A stretch of 35,177 nucleotides of DNA, taken from Gammaproteobacteria bacterium (GTDB lineage Bacteria > Pseudomonadota > Gammaproteobacteria > Pseudomonadales > Pseudomonadaceae). The translations under genes were made by a program, and so were the position numbers. The stretch spans positions 1 to 35,177 of the forward strand of contig JAAYFD010000067.1 in NCBI GenBank assembly GCA_012728415.1, written 5' to 3'. Positions 1 to 9,590 of this stretch are shown piece after piece. Under the pieces are notes generated by a model. It saw nothing but the letters and a program-made list of their open reading frames with translations, was not told where the DNA came from and ran no database searches. Within the stretch, counting starts at the first letter, position 1; every line of letters begins with the position of its first letter.

Positions 1-1068
<1,068 letters not shown>

Positions 1069-1069
<1 letters not shown>

Positions 1070-1737
1070 TGATAAAGTTCGACAAGGTGGCCAAGCGCTA
1101 CCCCAATGGACATGTCGGACTGCATGAGCTGAGCGTACACGTACGCCGTGGCGAGTTCCTGTTTGTTACCGGCCACTCCGGTGCCGGCAAGAGCACCATG
1201 ATGCGTCTATTGTTGGCAATGGAGCGGCCGACGGCTGGCAAACTATTGTTGGCCGGGCAGGACCTGGGGCGCATCCGCAATTCCCAGATTCCATTTTTGC
1301 GCCGTCAAATCGGTGTGGTATTCCAGAACCACCAGCTATTGTTTGATCGCAGCGTATTCGAAAATGTGGCACTGCCACTGCATATCCTGGGTCTGTCACG
1401 TGATGAAATCAACGCCCGGGTCAGTCTGGCGCTGGAGCGGGTGAGCCTCAGGGACAAGGCCATGCAGTCACCGTCTGATCTGTCAACCGGTCAGCAACAG
1501 CGGGTCGGCATTGCTCGTGCCATTGTGCACCAGCCGGCATTGCTGCTGGCGGACGAGCCGACCGGTAATCTCGACCCTAAACTGGCCGCTGAAATCATGG
1601 GCGTATTTGAAGACATCAACCGGCTGGGCACTACTGTAATCATTGCCAGCCACGATCTGGCACTGATCGCTCGCATGCGCCACCGTATGCTGACGTTGCA
1701 ACGTGGCCGCCTGATAGCCGATGGCGAGGCAAGCTGA
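1069..1737 (+). CDS. ftsE: FtsE, cell-division ABC transporter ATPase
   Basis: ATPase of the FtsEX complex at the division septum, which activates peptidoglycan hydrolases through periplasmic partners rather than moving a known substrate. At 222 aa it has the usual family length. Walker A GHSGAGKST, Q-loop region VVFQNHQLL, signature LSTGQQQRVGIARA, Walker B LLLADEPTGNLDP and a switch His in IIASHD are all visible. The ATG overlaps the ftsY stop by one base and its own stop overlaps the ftsX ATG in the same way, giving a tightly coupled ftsY-ftsE-ftsX unit. Confidence 0.97.
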
Positions 1738-2750
1738 TGAGTGCACAACTGACTCCCGACCAGCCGGGCAAGCGCATTGGCGCAACCGAACGGCGTTATG
1801 TGGATGGCCCGCCGGAAGAAGCCACTGAGGCCCGTGTACAGTTACAGGCCTGGCTGGCCAGCCACAAGACCAGCTTTGTTGACAGTGCGCTACGCATTCT
1901 GCGTCAGCCGTTCGGCAGTTTTTTTACCTGTCTGGTGATTGCGGTGGCGCTCAGCCTGCCGATGGGGCTGACTTTGTTGCTAAACAACCTGAATCAGCTG
2001 GGTGCATCCTGGCAGCAGGCGGCACAGATTTCAGTTTTTTTTGAGCTGGACACCACAGACAAACAGGCGCAAACAGTATTGGCTGACCTGCAGGCCCATG
2101 AGGGCATTGCCGAGGTCAGGTGGATCAGCCGCGAACAGGCGTTGCAGGATTTTTCCAGCTTTTCCGGGCTGGGGCAGGTGTTGCAAGAGCTGCCGGACAA
2201 TCCGTTGCCATCCAGCTTGCTGATCACGCCCACACAGGTAGAGCCGGAGCAGTTGCAAGACCTGGTGCACAGCCTGGAAAACATGCCCAGGGTGCAGCAG
2301 GTGCAGCTGGATTTGCAGTGGGTCGAACGTCTGGCTGCAATGTTGCGACTGGGCGAGCGTTTTGTTTTTGCCCTGACCCTGGTACTGATTGCCGCACTGT
2401 TGCTGGTGGTGGGCAACACCATCCGCCTGCACATTGAAAATCGCCGTACTGAAATTGAGGTGGTCAAATTGGTTGGTGGCACCGATGGCTATGTGCGCCG
2501 GCCGTTCCTCTATATGGGCGCCCTGTACGGGATCGGCGGCGGCTGCCTGGCCTGGTTGCTGCTGATCTGGGGTTTTGTCTGGCTCAACGGCTCGGTAGTG
2601 GAACTGGCCAGTCTTTACGCCAGCGATTTCCGGCTGACCGGAGTATCATTGGAAGATGGATTTTCTTTGCTGATTGGTGCAGTATTACTGGGTTATATCG
2701 GCGCATGGATCGCCGTAGCGCGGCATTTACGCGAACTGCTACCGAACTGA
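1737..2750 (+). CDS. ftsX: FtsX, cell-division membrane protein
   Basis: Membrane subunit of FtsEX, 337 aa. It has a long N-terminal cytoplasmic stretch, a first membrane segment around residues 60-80 (FTCLVIAVALSLPMGLTLLL), a periplasmic domain carrying the hydrolase-regulating surface, then three C-terminal membrane segments starting at FALTLVLIAALLLVVGNTI and ending GFSLLIGAVLLGYIGAWIAV. This is the standard four-helix FtsX topology. The start overlaps the ftsE stop. rpoH follows after about 200 bp with its own control region. Confidence 0.96.
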   Translation: MSAQLTPDQPGKRIGATERRYVDGPPEEATEARVQLQAWLASHKTSFVDSALRILRQPFGSFFTCLVIAVALSLPMGLTLLLNNLNQLGASWQQAAQISVFFELDTTDKQAQTVLADLQAHEGIAEVRWISREQALQDFSSFSGLGQVLQELPDNPLPSSLLITPTQVEPEQLQDLVHSLENMPRVQQVQLDLQWVERLAAMLRLGERFVFALTLVLIAALLLVVGNTIRLHIENRRTEIEVVKLVGGTDGYVRRPFLYMGALYGIGGGCLAWLLLIWGFVWLNGSVVELASLYASDFRLTGVSLEDGFSLLIGAVLLGYIGAWIAVARHLRELLPN

Positions 2751-2857
2751 CCGGCAGGGCTGCTGTCAGAACATGCAGCCTGCACATTCCGGTTTGTGAA
2801 ACTTTCTTTTAAAATCATGCTTTATGTGTTTAGTGTTATGAAATGCATGGTTTAAAT

Positions 2858-2870
2858 GAACTTATCCACA
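2858..2870 (+). promoter_or_regulatory. Sigma-E-like -35 element overlapping a DnaA box, upstream of rpoH
   Basis: GAACTT at 2858-2863 matches the -35 of sigma-E/AlgU promoters. Sixteen bases on, TCGTA (2880-2884) is only a partial match to the TCTGA -10. TTATCCACA at 2862-2870 is a perfect DnaA box sharing two bases with GAACTT. Known background: rpoH has sigma-E-type promoters in enterics and P. aeruginosa, and DnaA represses two rpoH promoters in E. coli. That this site works the same way here is inference. Confidence 0.5.
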
Positions 2871-2906
2871 GAGAGGCGGTCGTACTATACAGATTAAGTA
2901 GGCCGC

Positions 2907-2926
2907 AAAACGCTGTATAGCGTTTT
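2907..2926 (+). promoter_or_regulatory. Stem-loop in the rpoH leader
   Basis: AAAACGCT (2907-2914), loop GTAT, AGCGTTTT (2919-2926): a perfect 8-bp inverted repeat ending seven bases before the GGGGG ribosome-binding stretch of rpoH. It could be an operator or an mRNA structure. It does not pair with the ribosome-binding site itself, so a simple RNA thermometer is not shown. Confidence 0.45.
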
Positions 2927-2947
2927 AACCTTGGGGGATTCTTGCAC

Positions 2948-3805
2948 ATGAGCACTACAACTGCCTTACAACCCGTACAGCTGTTAAGCCCCGGCGCCAA
3001 CCTGCAGGCTTATGTACACTCGGTCAACAGCATTCCTTTACTGACCGTGGAGCAGGAGCGCGAGTTGGGTGAGCGTCTGTATTACGAACAGGACGTCGAC
3101 GCAGCGCGTCAGCTGGTGCTGGCACATTTGCGTTTTGTTGTCCATATTGCCCGTAGTTATTCCGGTTACGGGCTGGCACAGGCTGACCTGATCCAGGAAG
3201 GCAACGTCGGACTGATGAAAGCGGTCAAGCGTTACAACCCGGAAAAAGGCGTGCGCCTGGTGTCTTTTGCCGTGCACTGGATCAAAGCCGAGATCCACGA
3301 GTTTGTCCTGCGCAACTGGCGTATCGTCAAGGTGGCCACCACCAAGGCCCAGCGCAAGCTGTTCTTTAATCTGCGCAGCAAAAAGAAGGGTTTCAACTGG
3401 TTGTCACAGGATGAAGCCAGTGCCGTGGCTGACAGTCTGGGTGTCGAGGTGCGCGATGTGCACGAAATGGAAAGTCGCCTGACGGGCCATGATATGGCGT
3501 TTGATCCGCTGGGTGCAGATGATGAAGACGCTACCTTTGCACCTGCACAGTATCTGGAAGACTGCAGTTACGATCCGGCTCTGCGCTATGAAGCCGAGCA
3601 CACTGCAGAAACCGAAAACGCCAGCCTCTATGAGGCGCTATCCCAGCTTGACGAGCGCAGCCGGGACATCGTTCAACAGCGCTGGCTAAGTGACAATAAA
3701 GCCACACTGCACGAACTGGCTGCCCAGTATGGCGTTTCTGCCGAGCGGATCCGTCAGATTGAACAGGCCGCAATGAAAAAACTCAAAGGCTCGATCCTGG
3801 CGTAA
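2948..3805 (+). CDS. rpoH: RpoH, heat-shock sigma factor (sigma-32)
   Basis: Sigma-70-family factor directing RNA polymerase to heat-shock promoters. I chose the ATG at 2948, ten bases after GGGGG; a TTG two codons earlier is in frame but less likely. The 285-aa product shows sigma region 2 ([40 protein letters not shown]), the RpoH box QRKLFFNLR typical of sigma-32, and a region 4 helix-turn-helix ending [15 protein letters not shown]. It stands alone behind ftsX and is followed by a strong intrinsic terminator. The upstream spacer holds candidate sigma-E and DnaA elements. Confidence 0.97.
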   Translation: MSTTTALQPVQLLSPGANLQAYVHSVNSIPLLTVEQERELGERLYYEQDVDAARQLVLAHLRFVVHIARSYSGYGLAQADLIQEGNVGLMKAVKRYNPEKGVRLVSFAVHWIKAEIHEFVLRNWRIVKVATTKAQRKLFFNLRSKKKGFNWLSQDEASAVADSLGVEVRDVHEMESRLTGHDMAFDPLGADDEDATFAPAQYLEDCSYDPALRYEAEHTAETENASLYEALSQLDERSRDIVQQRWLSDNKATLHELAAQYGVSAERIRQIEQAAMKKLKGSILA

Positions 3806-3825
3806 ACCTGTTGTCTCCCATATTT

Positions 3826-3854
3826 AAAAGCGGCCCCACGAGGCCGCTTTTTTA
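3826..3854 (+). terminator. Intrinsic terminator of rpoH
   Basis: AAAAGCGGCC, loop CCACGA, GGCCGCTTTT followed by further T residues, 21 bases after the rpoH stop. A GC-rich stem with a T-tract is a canonical rho-independent terminator. Confidence 0.93.
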
Positions 3855-3902
3855 TGCCTGCAGGGCCGGTTCCCACATAATGCTGCGCTGGTACCCAGCC
3901 CC

Positions 3903-3926
3903 TGTACGAGTGGCTTCAGTCGCGAT
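3903..3926 (+). repeat. REP-like palindromic repeat, first of an inverted pair
   Basis: TGTACGAGTGGCTTCAGTC followed by GCGAT. It resembles the Pseudomonas intergenic REP form TGTAGGAGCGGCTT-AGCCGCGA, slightly degenerate. A second copy lies in the opposite direction at 3998-4027. The rest of the 3855-4118 spacer shows nothing else I can name. Confidence 0.55.
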
Positions 3927-3997
3927 CAATGACAGGCTTTACCAGCTGTGTTCTTTTTGCCGGCTGTGCTCGTGTCCCATGGTGGTCTGGCAGGGAG

Positions 3998-4027
3998 TTG
4001 TATTCGCCACTAAAGTGGCTTCTACAA
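3998..4027 (-). repeat. REP-like palindromic repeat, second of an inverted pair
   Basis: The sequence is a palindrome with core GCCACT-AA-AGTGGC and flanks TTGTA/TACAA. Read on the minus strand it begins TTGTAGAAGCCACTTTAG, matching the REP-like form at 3903-3926 in inverse orientation, so the two form a BIME-like pair between rpoH and the MFS gene. Confidence 0.55.
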
Positions 4028-4118
4028 GAAAGCATCCACAGAGAACGCCTACAGGGAACCTCTGCGGGGTGCTTTTATTGCGATTCCAGCAGTGGCTGTT
4101 TTCCCCTGACAGTGACAT

Positions 4119-5315
4119 TTACCCTCGCAAAGGCGCACGGGAAGCCAGGTAGCAGAGTATAAAGGCGGCCAGGCCAAAGCCTGTCATGGCAACCGGCAGG
4201 GTCAGCAAGCTGGTGGGAGTCAAATTGACAAGAGTGCCGAACAGGCCGGCCAGCAAAAACTGCAGCATGCCCATCAGCGATGAGGCAATGCCGGCAAACT
4301 GCCGTGCATACCCCATGGTTACCGCGGTTAAATTACCGGTAATCATGCCCAGCATGGACAGGCCCAGGCCGAGAATGACTGCATAACTCCAGACATCAGC
4401 CAGTTCCAGCATTACCAGAAAGCCCAGTGTCCCTGAGGCGCCTATCAGGCCGGCCAGGCCCATGTAAAGCACTTGCAGCGGCTTATAAAGGCGTAACAGC
4501 CGCAGGTTGATCTGACCGGTGAGGATCATCGCGCTGGCACACGCGGCAAAGATCAGGCTGTACTGGTTGGGTGACAGTTGATATTGCTGGATGAAAACGA
4601 AAGGCGAGTTGTTGATGTAGGTGAATAACGCACCGACAGTAAAACTGGAGGCCAGGGTGAACAGCATGAAGCGCGGATGGGCCAGTAACTTGAAGTAATT
4701 GCGCAGGATGTTGCGGATAGAAATCGGCAGGCGCCTTTCGGGCGGAAGGGTTTCAGGGAGCATGCGCCAGCTGGCCAGTCCGGCAATACCACCGGCAATT
4801 GCCAGCACCCAAAATATCAACTGCCAAGGGCCGAACAGCAGGGTGGCACTGCCGATCAGCGGTGCGGTGATCGGCGCGATCATCATGACCTGCATTAACA
4901 TCGAGAAAGCCCGCGCGGCGGTATCCACGTCACAGGTATCGGCAATGATGGCGCGCGGGGTGACTGAACCGGCAGCCGCACCCAGTGCCTGGATGAAGCG
5001 AGCCAGCAACAGCAGCTCGAAACTCTGCGTCAAGGCTGCCAGTGCCGAGCCCAGAACAAACAGCAGCACCCCCACCAGCAGGGGGCGACGGCGACCATAA
5101 CGATCCAGCATGGGGCCGTAAACCCCCTGCCCGACGGCCAGTCCGACCAGGAACACGGTCAGTGTTTGCTGCACCTGTCCAGCACTTATTTGCAGGTCGG
5201 CACCTATTGCAGGATAAGCCGGCAGATACATGTCGATGGCTGCAGCAACCAGTGCATTCAGGGAGGCCAGCAGAATAATCAGCCGGATGCTGATGCTTTG
5301 CACGGGAGAAATCAT
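4119..5315 (-). CDS. Bcr/CflA-family MFS drug exporter
   Basis: Inner-membrane drug:proton antiporter of the 12-TM DHA1 type. The 398-aa protein shows the first helix with the Bcr/CflA signature AAIDMYLPAYPAI, the MFS motif GPMLDRYGRRRPLL between helices 2 and 3, and motif-C-like APITAPLIG in helix 5. Closest families by eye are Bcr (bicyclomycin/sulfonamide) and CflA (chloramphenicol); the substrate cannot be told. It is monocistronic, convergent with rpoH, and divergent from the nos region. The ribosome-binding site ahead of its ATG is weak. Confidence 0.9.
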   Translation of the reverse strand: MISPVQSISIRLIILLASLNALVAAAIDMYLPAYPAIGADLQISAGQVQQTLTVFLVGLAVGQGVYGPMLDRYGRRRPLLVGVLLFVLGSALAALTQSFELLLLARFIQALGAAAGSVTPRAIIADTCDVDTAARAFSMLMQVMMIAPITAPLIGSATLLFGPWQLIFWVLAIAGGIAGLASWRMLPETLPPERRLPISIRNILRNYFKLLAHPRFMLFTLASSFTVGALFTYINNSPFVFIQQYQLSPNQYSLIFAACASAMILTGQINLRLLRLYKPLQVLYMGLAGLIGASGTLGFLVMLELADVWSYAVILGLGLSMLGMITGNLTAVTMGYARQFAGIASSLMGMLQFLLAGLFGTLVNLTPTSLLTLPVAMTGFGLAAFILCYLASRAPLRG

Positions 5316-5432
5316 GGATTGCCGTTACTCATGTGTTTACAGGTCATTATACAGCCTTGCCGGGATTGCGATGTATTGCCAGGTTGGCTGCTGTCATCAG
5401 GTTCAGATGTTGATGTTTGCGGATCATGGAAA

Positions 5433-5446
5433 TTGACCAAAATCAA
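5433..5446. promoter_or_regulatory. FNR/Anr/Dnr-type binding site
   Basis: TTGAC-CAAA-ATCAA matches the FNR-family consensus TTGAT-N4-ATCAA at nine of ten positions. Such boxes drive low-oxygen and nitric-oxide-dependent expression of denitrification genes. It faces the nos cluster, 354 bp before the first nosZ codon, and lies about 118 bp upstream of the divergent MFS gene. Control of nos is the likelier role. Confidence 0.75.
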
Positions 5447-5595
5447 GTGTTTTGTGATGGCTCGTTTGGGGTTGGCCGGTAATCAGCTGGCCCATAAAAG
5501 GCTGCAGCTGGTGTTGATCAAGGTCTGCCTTAATACTGTTACGATCCTTTTTCTTGTTGATATATAAGGATTTATTTCAAAATCAGGTGCGCCGG

Positions 5596-5679
5596 ATGAG
5601 TGCGCGACACGATCAGCATCAAACCTCGGTGTCGTATGGACAGGCAGTCATTGCGACAATCTGCCACTTTGTAGACTGA
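5596..5679 (+). CDS. Short ORF of unknown function (27 codons)
   Basis: It runs from ATG at 5596 to TGA at 5677-5679. Translation starts MSARHDQHQTSVSYG and ends ICHFVD. Only a weak GCGCCGG precedes the ATG. It lies downstream of the FNR box and AT-rich stretch, where the first gene of a nos operon would start. It may be the 5' remnant of a gene deleted together with the nosZ 5' end, or chance. I do not recognise it. Confidence 0.2.
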   Translation: MSARHDQHQTSVSYGQAVIATICHFVD

Positions 5680-5786
5680 GAAGCATATTAGCCATCATCT
5701 GGTCATGCCAAAGTCGTAGCAGACCAGCGAATTCCGTTTAATAGATCTGCGCCAGCTGTAGCCGAACGCTATACGCACGGCTGGAT

Positions 5787-7229
5787 GTGATGAAGTGTGA
5801 CAAGGTCACCCTAATTCCCAACACCCAGTCGATCCATGGCCTGCATTGTCAGCGTGTGCCGACCACCACCCGTGTGTACGCCAACGGCGAGTTCATCATT
5901 CCGCACCCCAACGATGGCAAGCTGATCGACCAGGTGGACGAGGCCGAGCACTTCACCATGTACACCGCGCTGGATGCGGAAACCATGGACGTGGTGTGGC
6001 AGTGCATCGTTGACGGTAACCTGGACAACACCGCTACCGACTACACAGGCCGTTTTGCCGGTGCTACCTGTTACAACTCCGAAATGGCTTTTGATCTGGC
6101 CGGCCAGATGCGCAACGAGCGCGACTGGGTTGTGGTGTTTGACCTACACAAAATTGAAGAGGACGTCAAAGCTGGCAAGTTCATCACCCTGCCCGGCTCC
6201 GATGTGCCGGTGGTGGATGGCCGCAAAAAAGACGGCAAGAACAGCCCTTACACCCGCTACGTTCCGGTACCGAAGAACCCGCACGGTATCCACGCCTCGC
6301 CGGACGGCAAGTATTGGGTCGCCAACGGCAAGCTGTCGCCCACCGTGTCCGTGATCGAACTGGCCAAGCTGCCGGACCTGTTCGCCGACAAGCTGAGCGA
6401 CGAGCGTGATGTGATCGTCGCCGAGCCGGAGCTGGGCTTGGGGCCGTTGCACACTACCTTTGACGGCCGTGGCAACGCTTACTCCTCGCTGTTTATTGAC
6501 AGCCAGGTGGTGAAGTGGAACGTCGATGCCGCCATCCGCCACTACAAGGGCGAGAAGGTCAACTACATCCTGCAGAAGTCCGATGTGGACTATCAGCCCG
6601 GTCACTTGCAGGCGTCCCTCGGTGAGACCCGTGATGCCGACGGCAAGTGGCTGGTGGTGCTGAGCAAGTTCTCCAAGGACCGCTTCCTGCCGGTTGGTCC
6701 GTTGCGCGCCGAAAACGATCAGTTGTTCGATATCTCGGGTGAAGAAATGGTGCTGGTGCACGACGGCCCTGCTTTTGCCGAGCCGCACGACATCAACATC
6801 ATCCGTCGTGACCAGATCAACACCAAGCGGGTCTGGGATCGCAACGACCCCTTCTTTGCCAGTGCAGTCGCGCGTGCCGAACAGGATGGTGTCAACCTGG
6901 AGACCGACAACAAAGTCATCCGCGACGGCAACAAGGTGCGTGTTTACATGACATCCGTAGCACCGTCCTACGGCCTGAGCGAATTCGAAGTGAACGAGGG
7001 CGATGAAGTCACCGTAACCGTGACCAACCTCGACCACATCGAAGACCTGTCGCACGGTTTTTGTCTGGTTAACCATGGCATCAACATGGAAATCAGCCCG
7101 CAGCAAACCTCTTCGGTCACCTTCACGGCCAGCAAGCCGGGTGTGCACTACTACTTCTGTACCTGGTTCTGCCATGCCCTGCACATGGAAATGGCCGGTC
7201 GCATGAAGGTGCGTGCGAAAAACGCCTAA
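5787..7229 (+). pseudogene. nosZ: NosZ, nitrous-oxide reductase, N-terminally truncated
   Basis: NosZ reduces N2O to N2 in the periplasm using the CuA and CuZ copper centres. The open frame (GTG at 5787, 480 codons) aligns from about residue 152 of full-length clade I NosZ (roughly 640 aa). Retained CuZ ligands, in local numbering: H17 (IHG), H166 (NPHG), H222 (PLHTTF), H273 (PGHL), H334 (EPHD). Retained CuA ligands: H423, C458, W460, C462, H466, M469 (CTWFCHALHMEM). Missing are the Tat signal and the GDCHHPH segment with the adjacent His pair that gives two of the seven CuZ ligands. A TAG in frame at 5742 prevents upstream extension. As written it cannot be exported by its own signal or build a normal CuZ site. 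nosD follows after 73 bp. Confidence 0.85.
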
Positions 7230-7241
7230 ACGGCACCCCTT

Positions 7242-7266
7242 GCCCGGCTGGCTCAGTCAGCCGGGC
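7242..7266 (+). other. Stem-loop between nosZ and nosD
   Basis: GCCCGGCTG, a 7-base loop, then CAGCCGGGC: a perfect 9-bp stem 12 bases after the nosZ stop. It is followed by ATCTTCGC, with no T-tract. It could be a weak attenuator or a 3' mRNA stabiliser that would set nosZ message levels above nosDFYL. Confidence 0.6.
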
Positions 7267-7302
7267 ATCTTCGCTTCAACGCCTCTGTATTCGGGAAAGC
7301 TT

Positions 7303-8682
7303 ATGCGATCAGTCAATACGTGGCTTGCCTGTGTGGCCGCTGCCTGTTGCGTCCAGCCTGCCTGGGCCGATGAAAGCAGGAAAAACCGAGGCTTTGACGT
7401 GCCCGAGGTGATGCGCAGCATCGAGCTGTTTCCTATCCAGGCACCTCCGGGCGCAGACCAGAGCCTTACATCAGTAACCACGCTGCCGTTGCAGCGCATT
7501 ACCGATACCCACTGGAAATTGCCCAAAGGTGAATACAAAGGCAACTATGTGGTGGATGTGCCGATTCACCTCGAATGTGAAGACGGGGCAGTATTTGACG
7601 CCCAAGGTACAAAAAATGCCATGAACATCCGCGCCCCGGGCGTGGTATTTGACGGCTGCCGGCTGGTTAACTGGGGCAGCAACCTGACCGAAATGGAGTC
7701 AGGCATCTTTATTGAGCGCACGGCAAAAGACTCGAAAATCATTAATAACAGCCTGTATGGGCCAGGTTTTGGTATCTGGATGGACGCAGTGCGCAATGTG
7801 CGCGTCGAGCATAACCTGGTACAGGGATACGAGCAGCTGCGTTCAGCCGACCGTGGCAACGGCATCCATGTGTTTGCCACCAAGAACTGCCTGATCAACG
7901 CAAACAGGGTCTGGCATGTGCGCGACGGCATCTATATCGAAGCGGCCGATGACAACGACCTGACCAACAATGACCTGCACGATCTGCGTTACGGCATTCA
8001 TTACATGTTCTCCCATCGCAGCAGGGTTACCGGCAACCGCACCACCCGTACCCGTACCGGCTATGCGCTGATGCAGAGCCGCCAGCTGACGGTTGAAGGC
8101 AACCATTCTGATCACGACGACAACTACGGCATTTTGCTCAATTATCTGACCTATTCAACCGTGCGGAACAACCATGTCACCGCGGTGCAGTCCGGGGTCG
8201 GTGACGCTGAAGGCCACATTGCCGGGGCGGAAGGCAAGGGCCTGTTTATCTTCAACTCGCTGTTCAACGTGATTAGTGACAACAGCTTTGGCAACAGCGC
8301 CATGGGAGTGCACCTGACCGCCGGTTCCGAAGACAACCACATTTACAACAACGCCTTTTATAACAACGAGCAGCAGGTCAAGTACGTGGCCCTGCGCAAC
8401 CAGGAATGGTCGCATGATGGCGTTGGCAACTTCTGGAGTGACTATCTGGGCTGGGACCGCAATGCCGATGGCATTGGCGATGTTCCCTACGAGCCCAATG
8501 ACAACGTGGACCGGCTGCTGTGGACCTATCCGCAGGTGCGTCTGCTGATGCACAGCCCCGGCATTGAGCTGTTGCGCTGGGTGCAGCGGGCCTTTCCGGT
8601 GGTCAAGTATCCCGGCGTACAGGACAGTCATCCACTGATGCGGCCACCACAGCTGCTGCCGGCGCAAGGAGTCGATTCATGA
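7303..8682 (+). CDS. nosD: NosD, periplasmic NosZ maturation protein
   Basis: Periplasmic protein of the NosDFY system needed for CuZ assembly in NosZ. I chose ATG 7303 because it starts a clean Sec signal peptide ([22 protein letters not shown], cleaved before DE) behind GGGAAAG; a frame opening at 7213 overlaps the nosZ 3' end and is unlikely. The 459-aa product is a right-handed beta-helix of the carbohydrate-binding/sugar-hydrolysis (CASH) type, with repeated N/G-rich rungs (for example [33 protein letters not shown]). The YGIHYMFSH stretch is typical of NosD. The stop overlaps the nosF start (ATGA). Confidence 0.95.
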   Translation: MRSVNTWLACVAAACCVQPAWADESRKNRGFDVPEVMRSIELFPIQAPPGADQSLTSVTTLPLQRITDTHWKLPKGEYKGNYVVDVPIHLECEDGAVFDAQGTKNAMNIRAPGVVFDGCRLVNWGSNLTEMESGIFIERTAKDSKIINNSLYGPGFGIWMDAVRNVRVEHNLVQGYEQLRSADRGNGIHVFATKNCLINANRVWHVRDGIYIEAADDNDLTNNDLHDLRYGIHYMFSHRSRVTGNRTTRTRTGYALMQSRQLTVEGNHSDHDDNYGILLNYLTYSTVRNNHVTAVQSGVGDAEGHIAGAEGKGLFIFNSLFNVISDNSFGNSAMGVHLTAGSEDNHIYNNAFYNNEQQVKYVALRNQEWSHDGVGNFWSDYLGWDRNADGIGDVPYEPNDNVDRLLWTYPQVRLLMHSPGIELLRWVQRAFPVVKYPGVQDSHPLMRPPQLLPAQGVDS

Positions 8683-9590
8683 ATAATGTTGTCGAGCTGG
8701 AACAGGTCCAGCTGCATTTCGGCAAACTGAAAGTATTGCATGACATGAGCTGGCAGCTGCAGGCCGGTGAAATCATGGGCCTGTTTGGCCATAACGGTGC
8801 CGGCAAGACGACCTCGGTACGCCTGATCCTGGGCCTGATACGTCAAAGCAGCGGCCAGGTGAAAGTGCTGGGAGGTGAGGCCAGTGACGCACGGGTGCGC
8901 CAGCAGATCGGCTTTTTGCCGGAAAACGTGATGTTTTACCCGCAACTGACCGGCTACGAAACCCTGAGCCATTTTGCCCGCCTGAAAGGCGCCGGGCATG
9001 ACCAGGTGCTGGGGTTGCTGGAGCAGGTCGGGCTGACGGCAGCGGCCGGCGAGCGGGTGAAAACCTATTCCAAGGGCATGCGTCAGCGGCTCGGACTGGC
9101 CCAGGCCCTGCTGGCCCGGCCAAAGCTGTTGCTGCTGGACGAGCCGACCGTGGGGCTGGACCCGATTGCCACCATCGAGCTGTACCGGCTGATCGGCCAG
9201 CTGCGTGACGAAGGCTCCAGCATCATCATTTGCTCGCATGTGCTGCCCGGTGTCGAGCCCTACATCGACAAGGCGGTGATTCTGGCCCGTGGTCATCTGG
9301 AAGCCGTCGGTAATTTGCAGCAGTTGCGGGCGCAGGCCGGTCTGCCGGTGCGCATCCGCATCCAGGGCCCGGGGGCTGCCTTCAGCCACCCGCAAGTGCT
9401 GGAGCATCAGCCGCTGGCTGGCGACTGGCACGAGTTCAGCGTACCGGCTGCGGCCAAGTTGTCAGTGTTGCAAGCGCTGCTTAGGCTGCCGCTGGAGGAT
9501 ATCGAGATCCGGCCCCCGTCGCTGGAAGACATCTATCGTTTTTATATGGAAAAGGCCAGTGCCGTGGGTGTGGCGGGAGTACAGCAATGA
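8679..9590 (+). CDS. nosF: NosF, ABC transporter ATPase for NosZ maturation
   Basis: Cytoplasmic ATPase that pairs with NosY. It shows Walker [11 protein letters not shown], signature [15 protein letters not shown], Walker [14 protein letters not shown] and a switch His in [10 protein letters not shown]. The 303-aa length and the C-terminal extension after the nucleotide-binding domain (about residues 215-303) fit NosF. Its ATG overlaps the nosD stop and its stop overlaps the nosY start, so nosD-nosF-nosY are translationally linked. Confidence 0.95.
   Translation: MNNVVELEQVQLHFGKLKVLHDMSWQLQAGEIMGLFGHNGAGKTTSVRLILGLIRQSSGQVKVLGGEASDARVRQQIGFLPENVMFYPQLTGYETLSHFARLKGAGHDQVLGLLEQVGLTAAAGERVKTYSKGMRQRLGLAQALLARPKLLLLDEPTVGLDPIATIELYRLIGQLRDEGSSIIICSHVLPGVEPYIDKAVILARGHLEAVGNLQQLRAQAGLPVRIRIQGPGAAFSHPQVLEHQPLAGDWHEFSVPAAAKLSVLQALLRLPLEDIEIRPPSLEDIYRFYMEKASAVGVAGVQQ

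Larger units (their letters stand above)
5316..5786. other. 470-bp spacer upstream of truncated nosZ
   Basis: This looks more AT-rich than its neighbours. It contains an FNR-type box (5433-5446), a lone TTGATCA half-site (5514-5520), an AT-rich stretch near 5550-5580, and a 27-codon ORF (5596-5679). No recognisable nosR or nosZ 5' coding sequence is present in any frame I read, although about 450 bp of nosZ would be expected here. The nosZ frame has an in-frame TAG at 5742-5744, and recognisable NosZ similarity (A-R-L-D-V-M-K-C-D) starts only near 5775. Confidence 0.7.

Noticed and set aside
2907..2926. RNA thermometer of the ROSE or fourU type before rpoH
   Set aside because: The hairpin does not include the ribosome-binding site, so the claim is not supported; kept only as a stem-loop.
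3811..4152. 113-codon plus-strand frame between rpoH and the MFS gene
   Set aside because: It covers the rpoH terminator and the REP-like pair and has no protein features.
6144..7184. 346-codon open frame on the minus strand opposite nosZ
   Set aside because: It is antisense to clearly conserved NosZ residues, has no recognisable protein features and no ribosome-binding site; it follows from the codon bias of nosZ.
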